DNA of 64,000 bases from Levilactobacillus brevis (GCA_003666485.1 CP032931.1:2728001-2792000); one strand, 5' to 3'. Shown: positions 1 through 8,970, counted from the first letter of the stretch. The notes: a model not told the origin generated them from the sequence alone. Made by a program: numbers and translations.

Positions 1-99
1 TTTTTCGCCAAAACGTTTGCGCCTCTTTCTAAAAGTTTTATTCATAATCAATAGTCAATTATGACAGAATGTCTTAATTTTACAATGCTCAGCCGGAAA

Positions 100-128
100 A
101 AGAAAGGACTGGCACCCAATCCTTCTCA
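100..128 (-). terminator. Rho-independent terminator, minus strand
   Basis: Read on the minus strand, a 9-bp stem (AAGGATTGG / CCAGTCCTT, one G-T pair) with a 3-nt loop is followed by TCTTTTT. No gene ends right beside it. It would stop any transcript running leftward through the repeat mosaic at 278-853, or it belongs to a gene remnant I cannot recognise. Confidence 0.5.
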
Positions 129-277
129 AAAATCTGAAATTGGTGGATTACTGGCGGCGACAAAGCCGTGGCTGGCCGTCTGTCGTTATCGGAGTTCGAG
201 AGGCTCAGAGACCCAGTTGGCGATGGACTGCCTGGAACCTAAAACCTTTAACCAAAAGGGCGGTTGAAAGTGGACCC

Positions 278-333
278 AACGCGTTAAGCCCGGGAGCAAC
301 AATGTTCCGCCCGTTAAAATTAGTGAAACCGGG
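278..333 (+). repeat. Type III intergenic repeat segment, copy 1
   Basis: This segment of about 56 nt starts AACGCGTT and ends in CGTTAAAATTAGTGAAACC. The same start and end flank a different middle at 13106-13164. In both places it lies beside members of the type I or type II families, so it looks like a module of the same mosaic. The function is unknown. Confidence 0.55.
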
Positions 334-339
334 AACCTG

Positions 340-517
340 AGTCGGCCTGGGTCCCGCCTGCTCTGGGGAACATGGCCAGTCTGAAGAATGGTCTTCAGGT
401 TTACTTGAAAGCCTGGCAAAGTTCGCCAGGCTCTCAAGTCGCCCCACATTGTAGGTTGAGAAAGAATCTCAGCCAACACCGCTGATCCAGATAGGGCCAC
501 CCCTGGCTACCTCCGAT
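340..517 (+). repeat. Type II structured intergenic repeat, full copy
   Basis: This copy shares an ordered set of blocks with 6141-6324 (minus strand) and 36850-36960: a CCGCCTGCTCTGGGG block, then two hairpins of variable sequence, then CTCAAGTCGCCCCAC, then a GTTGAG/CTCAGC hairpin followed by CCAACACCG, then CTACCTCCGAT at the end. Compared with the 6141 copy, both hairpins differ in sequence on both arms but still pair (for example GCCTGG/CCAGGC here). It lies between a type III segment and a type I element and has no convincing ORF. Confidence 0.75.
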
Positions 518-614
518 AAGTTGGCATCTATCAATAACACTGTGTTGACTGGAACTTAGTTGACAAGTCACCTGCTACCAAGGGCTAAGTCGATTGTGTT
601 TGATAGGCACTCCA

Positions 615-853
615 GTAGCCGGGAGTCCGCCAAATATGGGTTCAGCCGCTGAAAAAGAGTGTGACAACAGGCGGCTAACTGGCGAGCATTAACGGTGCTA
701 GGCGGATAATCCTGCTTCTGGATTATTTGCCTAGCAGTGTTAAGCGGAACCAGTTGCCTGTTGGCGCACGTTTCGGCTGTGAGGCAATTTGAGACTCGAC
801 CCGTCCGCCCACAGCGACACGACCCATATTTGGCGGACGGTAGGCGGCCAGCC
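615..853 (-). repeat. Type I structured repeat, copy A (expanded arm)
   Basis: On the minus strand it starts GGCTGGCCGCCTACCG and ends in CGGCTAC. The closing stem is CCGCCAAATATGGG paired with CCCATATTTGGCGG. It is longer than the other copies (about 239 nt against about 190) because the last internal hairpin is a long arm around 665-770 in which AACTGG, the GCTAGGC block and GGATAATCC meet their complements. It lies just downstream of yacL and its terminator, in the same orientation. Confidence 0.85.
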
Positions 854-870
854 CCCTGAATCTAGGCCGA

Positions 871-908
871 CCAAACAAAAAGAGCCTAGGCACTCAGTCC
901 CGGACTCT
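871..908 (-). terminator. Probable terminator of radA-yacL
   Basis: On the minus strand an imperfect GAGTCC...GGCTC hairpin is followed by TTTTTGTTTGG. It starts 9 nt past the yacL stop codon. The same TTTTTGTTTGG tail follows the ftsH terminator. The stem has two mismatches, so the exact fold is uncertain. Confidence 0.55.
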
Positions 909-916
909 CCTGTGGT

Positions 917-2098
917 CTAGCGGGTCGACTTCGAATGCTTGCCAGTTGAGACGCTACCTTTAGAACTATTCTTTTCTTGATCTTCAATGTTCTTGGTCGA
1001 ATGCAATGGCTTGGCGAAGATCATCCGCCCTGCATCCGTTTGAATGGCACTGGTGACGACCACATCCAATTGCTTGTTGATGAAGTAGCGACCGTCTTCG
1101 ACCACGACCATGGTGCCGTCGTCGAGGTAAGCCACCCCTTGTTGCCGTTCCGTCCCGTTTTTCACGACCATCACGTGGAGATTTTCTCCCGGAATGACTC
1201 GCGGTTTCAAGGCGTTGGCCAAGGAATTGATGTTTAAGACCTGAACATTTTGGAACTGAATGACTTTGTTCAAGTTGTAATCATTGGTCACGATGACTCC
1301 GCCATTTTGCTTGGCCAAGGCAATCAACTTGCTATCAACCTCGGGGATGTCTTCGAAGTCGCCTTCGTACATCTCGATCGGCATGATGTGTTCATTTTGC
1401 AACTTGTTCAAAATATCCAATCCACGCCGGCCCCGGACCCGTTTGATGGAGTCACTGGAATCCGCGATGTACTGCAATTCATACAGGACAAAGTTGGGGA
1501 CCAACAGCGTTCCTTCTAAGAACCCGGTCTTGGCCAAATCGTAAATCCGCCCATCGATTAAGATGTTCGTATCCAAAATCTTATAGTGGTGGAAATTTGG
1601 TTCGGTCTCCTTGTCCAAGACCTTTTTGTCAGCCTCTTCTTCGGCCTTCTTGCCCCGCGGCTGGAACAGCTTACGCCACTCCTCTAGCCGAATCTTACTC
1701 AGCCGAGCCCCGATTCGGAACCCAAAGTAACCGAAGAGCAACATCAAGATCCACGGAATCACGGTGCCGATGAAGAAGGATGGCACGTGAAAGAGGAATT
1801 GCGAAATCAATAAGGCTAATGCCAATCCCACAATCGTTAACAGACTCCCGAAGATGATGGTCATCGGGTTTTGCTTATTCAAGTAGGCTTCGACACGATT
1901 GATCAGCCGCAAGATCACGCCCGCGAAGAGTAATCCGAGAATGAGGAAAATAATGGCTCCAAGCAAAATATTCACGAAGACGTTGTTGATCAAGCGGTTG
2001 GTCACGCCAAGTAACAGCCAGGCCCGGGAGAAGTACGCGGCTCCCATGACCCCACCTAAGATGGCGAAGATAATTAAAACAACCGTTTTTTTACGCAT
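917..2098 (-). CDS. yacL: PIN/TRAM-domain membrane protein YacL
   Basis: This 393-aa protein matches the YacL family. The N-terminal 125 or so residues form four hydrophobic segments. A PIN nuclease-like domain follows, with acidic residues in 'ILDTNILIDGR' (about 176-186) and 'TNDYNLNKV', and then a TRAM-like region. The C-terminal tail is polar and rich in Ser and Lys. A good ribosome site (GGGAGGTG) precedes the ATG. It lies 32 bp downstream of radA and is probably cotranscribed. In Bacillus the radA-yacL pair is separated by disA, which is absent here. PIN domains are usually RNases, but I know of no defined substrate for YacL. Confidence 0.9.
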   Translation of the reverse strand: MRKKTVVLIIFAILGGVMGAAYFSRAWLLLGVTNRLINNVFVNILLGAIIFLILGLLFAGVILRLINRVEAYLNKQNPMTIIFGSLLTIVGLALALLISQFLFHVPSFFIGTVIPWILMLLFGYFGFRIGARLSKIRLEEWRKLFQPRGKKAEEEADKKVLDKETEPNFHHYKILDTNILIDGRIYDLAKTGFLEGTLLVPNFVLYELQYIADSSDSIKRVRGRRGLDILNKLQNEHIMPIEMYEGDFEDIPEVDSKLIALAKQNGGVIVTNDYNLNKVIQFQNVQVLNINSLANALKPRVIPGENLHVMVVKNGTERQQGVAYLDDGTMVVVEDGRYFINKQLDVVVTSAIQTDAGRMIFAKPLHSTKNIEDQEKNSSKGSVSTGKHSKSTR

Positions 2099-2130
2099 AT
2101 TTGTTCACCTCCCTTCAAGGTCCCTGACGC

Positions 2131-3513
2131 CTAAACGCCGAGGGCTAATTTTAATGTCTGCCGTAACGTGGAAACACCGACGACTTCAATGCCCTTCGGT
2201 GCGGTCCACCCTTGCAGATTATTTTTAGGAACAAAGATCCGTTTGAAACCCAGCTTCTTGGCTTCGGCGACCCGAGATTCGACCCGGTTGACCCGCCGAA
2301 TTTCACCAGTCAGGCCAACTTCGCCCACGAAACAATCGGTCGGTGCCGTCGCCGTATCCCGGTAACTGGAGGCAATCGCCAGTGCAATCGCCAAGTCGAT
2401 GGCAGGTTCGTCCAGCTTGACGCCACCGGCCGCCTTGAGAAAGGCATCTTGGTTTTGCAACATTAAATTGGCACGCTTTTCCAACACCGCCATCAGTAAC
2501 GAGACCCGGTTGCGGTCCAACCCACTGGAGGTTCGTTGGGCGTTACCGAAGACCGACGGCGTAATCAAGGCCTGAACTTCGACCAAGATTGGCCGGGTTC
2601 CTTCCATTGACACCACGATGGCCGAACCAGTCGCGTCCTTGAGCCGTTCCTCCAGGAAAATCTCCGACGGATTGGCCACCTCATACAGGCCACCCTCGCG
2701 CATTTCAAAGATCCCTAACTCGTTGGTCGAGCCAAACCGGTTCTTGACCGCGCGTAAGATTCGGTAGGTGTGGTGCAAGTCGCCTTCAAAGTACAGCACG
2801 GTATCCACCATGTGTTCCAAGATTTTTGGCCCAGCGATGGCACCGCCCTTGGTCACGTGGCCGACGACAAAGATGGTGATGCCGTTGGTCTTGGCAATCT
2901 GCATCAATTCACCGGTCACGGCCCGAATCTGGGAGACGGACCCGATGGCCGACTCGATACCAGGCGCCTGCATGGTCTGAACGGAGTCAATGACCACGTA
3001 GTCCGGCTGCATTTGTTCGATATTGGCACGAATACTAGCCATGTCCGTTTCGGGATACAGGTACAGGTTGTCGCTGTTCACGACCAACCGGTCCGCACGC
3101 ATCTTAATCTGCGAGGCACTTTCTTCCCCGGAAACGTAGAGCACCTTGCCGCCGGTCTCACTTAATTGCCCGGAGACCTGCAGAAGCAACGTGGATTTCC
3201 CAATCCCGGGATCCCCACCAATCAGAATCAAGGAACCGGCAACGATACCGCCACCCAAGACCCGGTTGAGTTCCTCCATTTTCGTCTTGGTCCGCGTTTC
3301 CGTGGAATGCTTAATGTCTTTCATTAATTGGGGGTGGGACTGTGCACTGCCAACTGCGGTCCGCGTGGATTGCGGCTTGGCCTTGGCAGCGGTGGGCGTC
3401 ACGACCTCTTCGACCATGGTGTTCCACTCGCCGCAATTTGGACAACGTCCCAGATAACGCGGTGAACTGTAATCACAATTTTGACAAACATAAGTTGTTC
3501 TTGGTTTAGCCAC
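2131..3513 (-). CDS. radA: DNA repair protein RadA
   Basis: RadA is a RecA-like, DnaB-type branch-migration helicase used in recombinational repair. The protein has an N-terminal four-cysteine zinc finger (CQNC...CPNC, first 30 residues), Walker A '[10 protein letters not shown]' near residue 100, the RadA-specific 'KNRFGSTNE' motif, and a C-terminal Lon-protease-like domain. I chose the GTG at 3513 (giving [11 protein letters not shown]) because AGGGGGAT lies just upstream and the resulting 460 aa is the usual family length. A longer frame reaches 3570 but lacks a ribosome site. It is the first gene of the radA-yacL pair and follows dut. Confidence 0.95.
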   Translation of the reverse strand: MAKPRTTYVCQNCDYSSPRYLGRCPNCGEWNTMVEEVVTPTAAKAKPQSTRTAVGSAQSHPQLMKDIKHSTETRTKTKMEELNRVLGGGIVAGSLILIGGDPGIGKSTLLLQVSGQLSETGGKVLYVSGEESASQIKMRADRLVVNSDNLYLYPETDMASIRANIEQMQPDYVVIDSVQTMQAPGIESAIGSVSQIRAVTGELMQIAKTNGITIFVVGHVTKGGAIAGPKILEHMVDTVLYFEGDLHHTYRILRAVKNRFGSTNELGIFEMREGGLYEVANPSEIFLEERLKDATGSAIVVSMEGTRPILVEVQALITPSVFGNAQRTSSGLDRNRVSLLMAVLEKRANLMLQNQDAFLKAAGGVKLDEPAIDLAIALAIASSYRDTATAPTDCFVGEVGLTGEIRRVNRVESRVAEAKKLGFKRIFVPKNNLQGWTAPKGIEVVGVSTLRQTLKLALGV

Positions 3514-3605
3514 GAAGATCCCCCTTTTTCTTAGTCTGAATACCTTTATTTTAGCATATCTAGCGGTCAATCCCCCACTAGTCTATCAAGCACAATTGTA
3601 AAGAT

Positions 3606-4145
3606 TTAGTTACGGTCCGACGAGCCAAATCCACCGGTCCGCTGCTGTTGGGGTGCCTGCTCATCATCGGCCAGTAAATAAGGCATGAACAGCCCTTGCG
3701 CGATACGCTGACCTTTTTTAATAACCTGATCTTTTAGTCCCACGTTAATTAATTGGACAAAAATTTCACCCTCATTTTTTTCATTGTTGTAGTAATCCGC
3801 GTCGATCACCCCAATGCCGTTGGGCAAAATCAGACTGTGTTTGAGCGGACTGCTGGACCGGTTGGCCAAGACCAGCACTTCTCCTGGCTGCATGTAGGCC
3901 TTGATGCCCGTTGGTACCAGCCAAGGCTTCAGGTCGCTTTGCCCCGCCAGCAGTTCTTCTGCGGTCAGTTCATCCTGGTGTCGTAACCGCTTGAAGGCGT
4001 GCAACAGATCATGGTGCCAAATGGACGGCAACGTGAAGTCCGCTGCGCACTCAAAGTCATAGCCAGCGGCCTGTTTCGTGGTTCGATAAGGGAGTTTGAT
4101 CCCCTGGTTGGCATACTTACTAACAATTTCAAATCCGCGTTGCAT
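3606..4145 (-). CDS. dut: dUTP diphosphatase with an internal insertion
   Basis: It hydrolyses dUTP to dUMP and pyrophosphate, keeping uracil out of DNA. Conserved trimeric dUTPase motifs are in order: 'AAGYDFE', 'RSSSPLKHSLILPNG', 'GVIDADYYN', 'GQRIAQGLF' and a C-terminal 'RTGGFGSS' lid. The roughly 50 residues between motifs 1 and 2 (WHHDLLHAFKRLRH onward) are longer than in typical bacterial enzymes. I chose the ATG at 4145 (MQRGFEIV) because GAGGGAG sits 8 nt upstream; a GTG nine bases earlier is possible. It is in the same direction as radA, 92 bp away. Confidence 0.92.
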   Translation of the reverse strand: MQRGFEIVSKYANQGIKLPYRTTKQAAGYDFECAADFTLPSIWHHDLLHAFKRLRHQDELTAEELLAGQSDLKPWLVPTGIKAYMQPGEVLVLANRSSSPLKHSLILPNGIGVIDADYYNNEKNEGEIFVQLINVGLKDQVIKKGQRIAQGLFMPYLLADDEQAPQQQRTGGFGSSDRN

Positions 4146-4566
4146 TACAAGCACTCCCTCGCTAATCTTTTATCCTGTTATTTATTCATCCGAACATCAA
4201 TGGTACGGCCAAATCACTAGTCGGGTCAACGACTGGTCTAGGCACTAACCGTGAGTGTTTCATTTTACCATGAATCTGGCCTGACGCAATCCTTTTATTA
4301 TCCCGACAGACGGGCATTTCCCGTGACGACCACTGCTGGCCCATTTTCGCCAAATATTTTCGACGAAAACCACCGCCATTTCCCGATTGGCCTAGGTCGC
4401 CCGCACCCTCGCTGTCACTAACTCCTCTAAGCATAAGCAACCTGCCCCCAGATTACCAGCAAAAGTATGTTCGACCACCACATTTTTTCTTCGCTAAAAG
4501 GAGTTGACAATGACCGACGGATAGACCAGAATTAGAAACGAGACTGGTCATGAAAGGAGTCTACCC
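4146..4566. other. Intergenic region between dut and the acetyltransferase gene
   Basis: This is a divergent gap of about 420 bp. A minus-strand 84-codon open frame (4186-4440) lacks recognisable domains and a ribosome site and looks spurious. A short hairpin (AGTCG / CGACT) lies near 4218-4233. The right end carries the promoter listed separately. I see no RNA gene or family repeat here. Confidence 0.5.
4504..4532 (+). promoter_or_regulatory. Promoter of the acetyltransferase-rpiA operon
   Basis: A perfect -35 box TTGACA (4504-4509) and a -10-like CAGAAT (4527-4532) are separated by 17 bp. An AAAGGAGT ribosome site follows about 5 bp before the ATG at 4567. Confidence 0.6.
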
Positions 4567-4911
4567 ATGACGATTACGGAACAGCCTGGCCAATTACAAG
4601 TGGTGCAAGACGAACAGCTGTTGGCAAGCCTGCATTATTTGTGCCTAAGTGACACCAGCTGGGTGCTGGAGCAAATCTTCGTCCGGCCCTCACAGTCTGC
4701 CACCACGTTAGCTAACCAGCTGATAAAACGTTTTACTGAACTGGCAACCGCTGCACAGGTCACGGTCACCTTGCTGGATCCGTACGCCAAACGGTACTTC
4801 AGCCAGCATCCCGCCGATCAGGCAATCCTGGCCGCAAACCAGTTGCACGTTACCGGTGACGCGGCGGTCAAACCAGTCGCCTTACACCTAGAACACACAG
4901 AAGAGGAGTAG
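4567..4911 (+). CDS. Small GNAT-like N-acetyltransferase (YjdJ type)
   Basis: This 114-aa protein has the compact layout of single-domain Gcn5-like acetyltransferases of the YjdJ type: a beta-hairpin start, a V-L-E-Q-I-F-V-R-P strand, a helix '[16 protein letters not shown]', and '[13 protein letters not shown]' near the end, which matches the usual K-x-Y/F-x-x-H-P ending of that family. The substrate is unknown. Strong ribosome site AAAGGAG. It is 5 bp upstream of rpiA and shares its promoter and terminator, so the two are almost surely cotranscribed. Confidence 0.75.
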   Translation: MTITEQPGQLQVVQDEQLLASLHYLCLSDTSWVLEQIFVRPSQSATTLANQLIKRFTELATAAQVTVTLLDPYAKRYFSQHPADQAILAANQLHVTGDAAVKPVALHLEHTEEE

Positions 4912-4916
4912 TTAAG

Positions 4917-5603
4917 ATGGATCAAAACGCATTGAAAGCTTTAGTGGGTCAAGAAGCCGTTAAGTACGTCCAAGATGGCATGATTTTAGGAATCGGGACC
5001 GGGTCGACCGTTCGCTACATGATCGACGCTCTCGGTGAACGCGTCAAGAATGAGGGCTTGAACATCGTTGGGGTCGCCACTTCCGACCGTTCCGCTAAGC
5101 AAGCCGCCGACCTGGGCATCACCATCAAACAATTGGACGAAGTCGACCACCTCGACTTGACCATTGATGGCGCTGATGAAATCGACGACAACTTCCAAGG
5201 CATCAAGGGTGGCGGGGCCGCTCACCTCTGGGAAAAGATCGTCGCCATCAACTCCACGAAAAATATGTGGATCGTGGACGAAAGCAAGATGGTCCACCAC
5301 CTTGGCAAGTTCCCATTGCCACTGGAGGTCATCCCCTTCGGTTCCAGCCACGTCCTAGAAAAATTAGACAAAATGGGCTTCAACCCTAGCTTCCGGATGC
5401 AAGAAGACGGTAGCCACGTGCTGACCGACTCCAAGAACTACATCATCGACCTGCACCTGGGCCGCATCGACCATCCGCACGAACTCGCCAACACCTTGAA
5501 TGGCATCGTCGGCGTCGTGGAACACGGTTTGTTCTTAGACACGGTCAACACGGTCATCGTTGGCCGTCAAGACGGTCCAGAAGTCTTGAACGCCCGCGAC
5601 TAA
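4917..5603 (+). CDS. rpiA: Ribose-5-phosphate isomerase A
   Basis: It interconverts ribose 5-phosphate and ribulose 5-phosphate in the pentose phosphate pathway, central in heterofermentative lactobacilli. The 228-aa length is typical. Family motifs are clear: '[12 protein letters not shown]' (phosphate loop), 'TSDRSAKQA', '[10 protein letters not shown]' (catalytic Asp region) and '[12 protein letters not shown]'. It starts 5 bp after the acetyltransferase stop with ribosome site AGGAG overlapping that gene's end. Confidence 0.97.
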   Translation: MDQNALKALVGQEAVKYVQDGMILGIGTGSTVRYMIDALGERVKNEGLNIVGVATSDRSAKQAADLGITIKQLDEVDHLDLTIDGADEIDDNFQGIKGGGAAHLWEKIVAINSTKNMWIVDESKMVHHLGKFPLPLEVIPFGSSHVLEKLDKMGFNPSFRMQEDGSHVLTDSKNYIIDLHLGRIDHPHELANTLNGIVGVVEHGLFLDTVNTVIVGRQDGPEVLNARD

Positions 5604-5619
5604 CCTAACCTTTAACCTG

Positions 5620-5660
5620 GCACCGCTGCTTTCTACTTAGAAAGTTGGCGGTGCTTTTTT
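5620..5660 (+). terminator. Terminator of rpiA
   Basis: A GCACCGC / GCGGTGC stem with a loop of about 21 nt is followed by TTTTTT. It lies 17 nt past the rpiA stop and before the repeat at 5704. Confidence 0.85.
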
Positions 5661-5703
5661 GTGGCCGATTATATTTTCGGGTTCAATTATATTATTGGTA
5701 TGA

Positions 5704-5896
5704 GCTGGCCGCCTTACCGTTCACTAGATATGAGTCGGAACGCTGAGGGCGCCGGTCCAAGCCAAAGAGCGGTCTTGGACCTCACCTTGGAGCCGATGAC
5801 CCGCGTCTCCAAGGTGCCAGTTCCCTAAGCGCCGTAAACCGTGCCGCTAAGGGAACTCCCACAGCTGAACTCATATCTAGCGAACTCTCGGCTACG
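5704..5896 (+). repeat. Type I structured repeat, copy B
   Basis: It begins GCTGGCCGCCTTACCG and ends CTCTCGGCTACGG. The closing stem is TAGATATGAG paired with CTCATATCTA, where most copies have AAATATGGG/CCCATATTT, so both arms changed together. Inner stems are GTCCAAG/CTTGGAC, ACCTTGGAG/CTCCAAGGT and GTTCCCTAAGC/GCTAAGGGAAC. It is downstream of rpiA in the same direction and forms the left end of a composite element reaching 6390. Confidence 0.9.
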
Positions 5897-6140
5897 GTAG
5901 TGGTTGTCAAAATAACTGGCTGAGACCGGCTAACGACTGGTGAATGCCACCCTTTGATAAGGTTAGCCACTCATGATGCATCCAGTGAATTGGGGACGGC
6001 TACCATTAGCTCAGTTTGAACTGATAGATGATAGGTTCTGGTTATCTTGAGCTATCGGCAGAAGGAAAACTCGACTAGCTAGGCTACTTGTTACAGTCAG
6101 GACCGGTTCAACACGATGTCGCTGACAAGCTACAATCTTG

Positions 6141-6324
6141 CCGGAGGAGGTCAGGGGTGGAGCCAGCTGTGTCGACGGTGTTGGCTGAGGTTGTTTCTCA
6201 GCCTACAGCGTGGGGCGACTTGAGAGACTCGCGTTTTTTGCGAGGCTTTCAAGCGAACTGGAAGCCCGCTTTTTGGCTGGAAGTGTCTCCCATAGCAGGC
6301 GGAACCCTTGGCAGCCGCAGGCAT
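6141..6324 (-). repeat. Type II structured intergenic repeat, full copy
   Basis: Read on the minus strand it has the blocks TTCCGCCTGCTATGGG, two hairpins (CTTCCAG/TTCCAG-like and CTCGC/GCGAG), CTCAAGTCGCCCCACGC, then GGCTGAG/CTCAGCC, CCAACACCG, and GACCTCCTCCGG at the end. It is fused directly to an inverted fragment of a type I start at 6360-6390. Confidence 0.75.
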
Positions 6325-6496
6325 CTGGTTTGTCCAGTCTTCAAAAGAACGCACGTCAACACCTATCTAGTGAACGGTAAGGCGGTCAGCATAGCTTAAC
6401 CAGCAACTAACAAGCGGCAACCGTGAAACCATTCGCACAGTAGTGTATCATGCTTATATAAGTGGTTTTAAAATCTTAAACGAGCGAGGTAATTTC

Positions 6497-7303
6497 ATGG
6501 AAACGACACAGTTAAGTAACGGCGTCACCATCCCCATGTTAGGATTCGGCACCTACTTAATCGACAGCAAGGATGTCCCAGCCGCCATCAAGACGGCGCT
6601 GGACGCGGGTTATCGGCATTTAGATTGCGCCCACATTTACGGCAATGAACCAGCTGTGGGTGCGGCTATCAAGGCTTCTGGCGTTGACCGGTCCGACCTG
6701 TTTATCACATCTAAGGTCTGGAACGCCGACCAAGGCTACGACAAGACGTTGGCTGCCTTTGACAAGACGCTGAGCGACTTACAACTGGACTACCTGGACC
6801 TTTACTTGATCCACTGGCCAAATGAAAAGAACTTCGACCTGACGTTAGACACCTGGCGCGCACTGGAAAACTTATACGAACAAAAGAAGGTCCGGGCCAT
6901 CGGGGTCTCCAACTTCTCTGAAGACCAACTGGAAAAGGTCTTCGCCATGGCTACCGTTAAGCCAATGGTCAACCAGATTGAACGCCACCCTTATAAGGTA
7001 CAGGCTGAACTGGGCAAATTTGACACGGACAACGGCATCGTCAATGAAGGCTACTCCCCAATTGGCCACGGCCATTTGATCCTCGAAGACCCAGTTATCA
7101 CCAAGCTGGCCGACAAATACGGCAAGTCCCCCGCCCAAATCGTCTTGCGTTGGCAAGTTGACACCGGCTTTGTGGTCTTCCCGAAGTCATCCAAGCCAGC
7201 CCGGGTACGGGAAAACTTTGAAATTTCTGGTTTCAACCTGACCGCAGCAGAAATCGCTGAGATCAATGCGTTGGATCAAGATAAGCATTTGAACTACGAC
7301 TAA
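6497..7303 (+). CDS. Aldo/keto reductase
   Basis: This 268-aa protein is an NAD(P)H-dependent aldo/keto reductase (AKR superfamily, 2,5-diketo-gluconate reductase-like). Visible motifs are 'GFGTYLIDS', 'GYRHLDCAHIYGNE' (catalytic Asp and Tyr), 'TSKVWN' (catalytic Lys), 'LDLYLIHWP' (catalytic His), 'IGVSNF' and the cofactor stretch 'VVFPKSSKPARVREN'. I chose the ATG at 6497 because GAGCGAGG precedes it and the family starts here; the frame is open 54 bp further upstream. The physiological substrate cannot be read from the sequence. Confidence 0.93.
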   Translation: METTQLSNGVTIPMLGFGTYLIDSKDVPAAIKTALDAGYRHLDCAHIYGNEPAVGAAIKASGVDRSDLFITSKVWNADQGYDKTLAAFDKTLSDLQLDYLDLYLIHWPNEKNFDLTLDTWRALENLYEQKKVRAIGVSNFSEDQLEKVFAMATVKPMVNQIERHPYKVQAELGKFDTDNGIVNEGYSPIGHGHLILEDPVITKLADKYGKSPAQIVLRWQVDTGFVVFPKSSKPARVRENFEISGFNLTAAEIAEINALDQDKHLNYD

Positions 7304-7310
7304 CCTAAAG

Positions 7311-7353
7311 AAAGAGATTGCAACCGGATCTAAACTGGCTAGCAATCTCTTTT
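7311..7353 (+). terminator. Terminator of the aldo/keto reductase gene
   Basis: The stem AAAGAGATTGC / GCAATCTCTTT closes a loop of about 20 nt and ends in TTTT. It starts 8 nt after the stop codon. Confidence 0.85.
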
Positions 7354-7374
7354 GCTTAGGAAGAGGTGATGGCA

Positions 7375-7515
7375 ATGAATCCGAAGTCAACACTAGCTGA
7401 GCAGCTGAACTTCCCAGAGATTTGGAATGACGCCCCACAAGACATCGCCCGCTTTAATCAGTGCATCGGACGCGCCGATGACGGGCGTAATTGTGGCAAG
7501 GAATCCTCAGCATAA
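7375..7515 (+). CDS. Small hypothetical protein, 46 aa
   Basis: A short frame encodes 46 residues starting MNPKSTLAEQL and ending CGKESSA, with one Cys in 'FNQCIG' and one in 'RNCGK'. A ribosome site (AAGAGG) lies 8 nt upstream of the ATG at 7375; an in-frame ATG at 7369 would add two residues. The acidic, soluble composition and codon use look like neighbouring genes. I do not recognise it. It sits between the terminator at 7311-7353 and pepC. Confidence 0.45.
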   Translation: MNPKSTLAEQLNFPEIWNDAPQDIARFNQCIGRADDGRNCGKESSA

Positions 7516-7616
7516 CCCCAATCGGTTTCCCGTAAAACTTCCCAACTTTTCGTTTCCTATACAAAAAATGAGAAAATTGGAGTACAATGAGAGAATAAGA
7601 TAGGAGAGTGACGTCA

Positions 7617-8951
7617 TTGAGTAAAGAAATCACGGCGGATCAAACCGCCCGTTATCAACAAACTTTAGCTGCTGACCCCACCGCAAAGGTTTTGGAGCGC
7701 GCCGTCAGCCACCAAGGTATCTTAGCAACCTCTGCCGATTACGCTTCCGAGACCGACATGACTCCCGTGTTCTCCATTGATTTGGACACTGGGAAAGTTG
7801 CTAACCAAAAGCAAAGTGGCCGTTGCTGGATGTTTGCCGCATTGAACACGATGCGTCATCACTTAGCCGACCTGTTTCACCTGAGCGATTTTGAATTATC
7901 TCAGAACTACACGAACTTCTGGGATAAATTTGAAAAAGCCAACTACTTCTATGAAAATGTCTTGGCAACCGCTGACCAACCCACGTCTAGCCGTAAGGTG
8001 GCCTTCTTAATGGCAACCCCCCAACAAGACGGTGGCCAATGGGACATGCTGTGTGCCATCATTCAAAAATACGGGATCGTGCCGAAGTCGGTCATGCCCG
8101 AAACCTACAACAGCTCCAAGTCCAACGAGTTAAACAGCACGCTGAACTTAAAGCTGCGCAAGGACGCCGTTACGTTGCGGAAATTAGTCGCTGACAAGGC
8201 TAGCGATGCTGATATCGCCGCTGCCAAGGACAAGATGCTCGGCGAAGTTTACCGCTTACTGAGCTTCTCCTTAGGCCAACCTGTCGATAAGTTTGACTTC
8301 GAATACCGCGACGATGACAAGAACTACCACATCGACAAGGGCTTGACGCCAAAGTCATTCTTCGACAAGTACGTTGACTGGGACTTGAACGATTACGTTT
8401 CCATCATCAACGCCCCAACCGATGACAAGCCATACAACCACACCTACACGGTTGAAATGCTGGGTAACGTGGTCAACGGCCGCCAAGTCAAGCACTTGAA
8501 CGTTTCCATGAAGGACTTCAAGCAACTGGCTATCAAGCAGCTGCAAGCCGGTCAATCCGTTTGGTTCGGCTGTGATGTCGGCCAATCTTCCGAACGGCAA
8601 AAGGGGATCATGGACACCAAGTTCTACGACAAGGATGCCCTCTTCAACATTGATTTCTCCACGACTAAGGCAGAACGCCTGGACTACGGGGAAAGCATGA
8701 TGACCCACGCCATGGTCTTGACTGGTGTCGACCTGGTCGACGGCCAACCAACCAAGTGGAAGGTTGAAAACTCATGGGGCGAAAAGGTCGGTACCAAGGG
8801 CTACTTCGTCATGAGCGACGCCTGGATGGACGAATACTGCTACCAAGTCGTTGTCAACAAGCAATTCTTGCCTGACGACTTGAAGCACGTCCAAGAAACT
8901 GAAGAACCAACGGTCTTGGCCCCTTGGGATCCAATGGGTGCTTTGGCTTAA
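7617..8951 (+). CDS. pepC: Aminopeptidase C (bleomycin hydrolase family)
   Basis: This cytosolic cysteine aminopeptidase (peptidase family C1B) trims N-terminal residues from peptides and is a core part of lactobacillus casein-peptide use. About 444 aa, the family length. The catalytic Cys is in 'QKQSGRCWMFAALN' (near residue 70), His in 'MTHAMVLTGV' (near 365) and Asn in 'KVENSWGEKVG'. The TTG at 7617 (LSKEITADQ) matches the usual family start and has AGGAG about 10 nt upstream; a GTG at 7608 is the alternative. TACAAT near 7584 could be the -10 box. Confidence 0.96.
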   Translation: MSKEITADQTARYQQTLAADPTAKVLERAVSHQGILATSADYASETDMTPVFSIDLDTGKVANQKQSGRCWMFAALNTMRHHLADLFHLSDFELSQNYTNFWDKFEKANYFYENVLATADQPTSSRKVAFLMATPQQDGGQWDMLCAIIQKYGIVPKSVMPETYNSSKSNELNSTLNLKLRKDAVTLRKLVADKASDADIAAAKDKMLGEVYRLLSFSLGQPVDKFDFEYRDDDKNYHIDKGLTPKSFFDKYVDWDLNDYVSIINAPTDDKPYNHTYTVEMLGNVVNGRQVKHLNVSMKDFKQLAIKQLQAGQSVWFGCDVGQSSERQKGIMDTKFYDKDALFNIDFSTTKAERLDYGESMMTHAMVLTGVDLVDGQPTKWKVENSWGEKVGTKGYFVMSDAWMDEYCYQVVVNKQFLPDDLKHVQETEEPTVLAPWDPMGALA

Positions 8952-8970
8952 TTGATTTAAACGTAAACGA

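Larger units (their letters stand above)
5704..6390. repeat. Composite element with inverted type I ends
   Basis: The left end (5704-5733) is the start of type I copy B. The right end (6360-6390) is a near inverted copy of the same about 30 nt (ACCGTTCACTAGATA against TATCTAGTGAACGGT). Between them lie the rest of copy B, about 240 nt I do not recognise (5897-6140), and a minus-strand type II element. No ORF with a plausible start or domain is present. The arrangement resembles a non-autonomous mobile element or two nested ones. Confidence 0.65.

Noticed and set aside
615..853. Type I elements as ordinary insertion sequences
   Set aside because: No transposase frame lies in or beside any copy, and copies vary far more in sequence than an IS family in one genome would. 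A non-autonomous element moved in trans remains possible.
4186..4440. 84-codon minus-strand open frame
   Set aside because: No ribosome site, no recognisable domain, and composition unlike neighbours; lies in a divergent promoter region.
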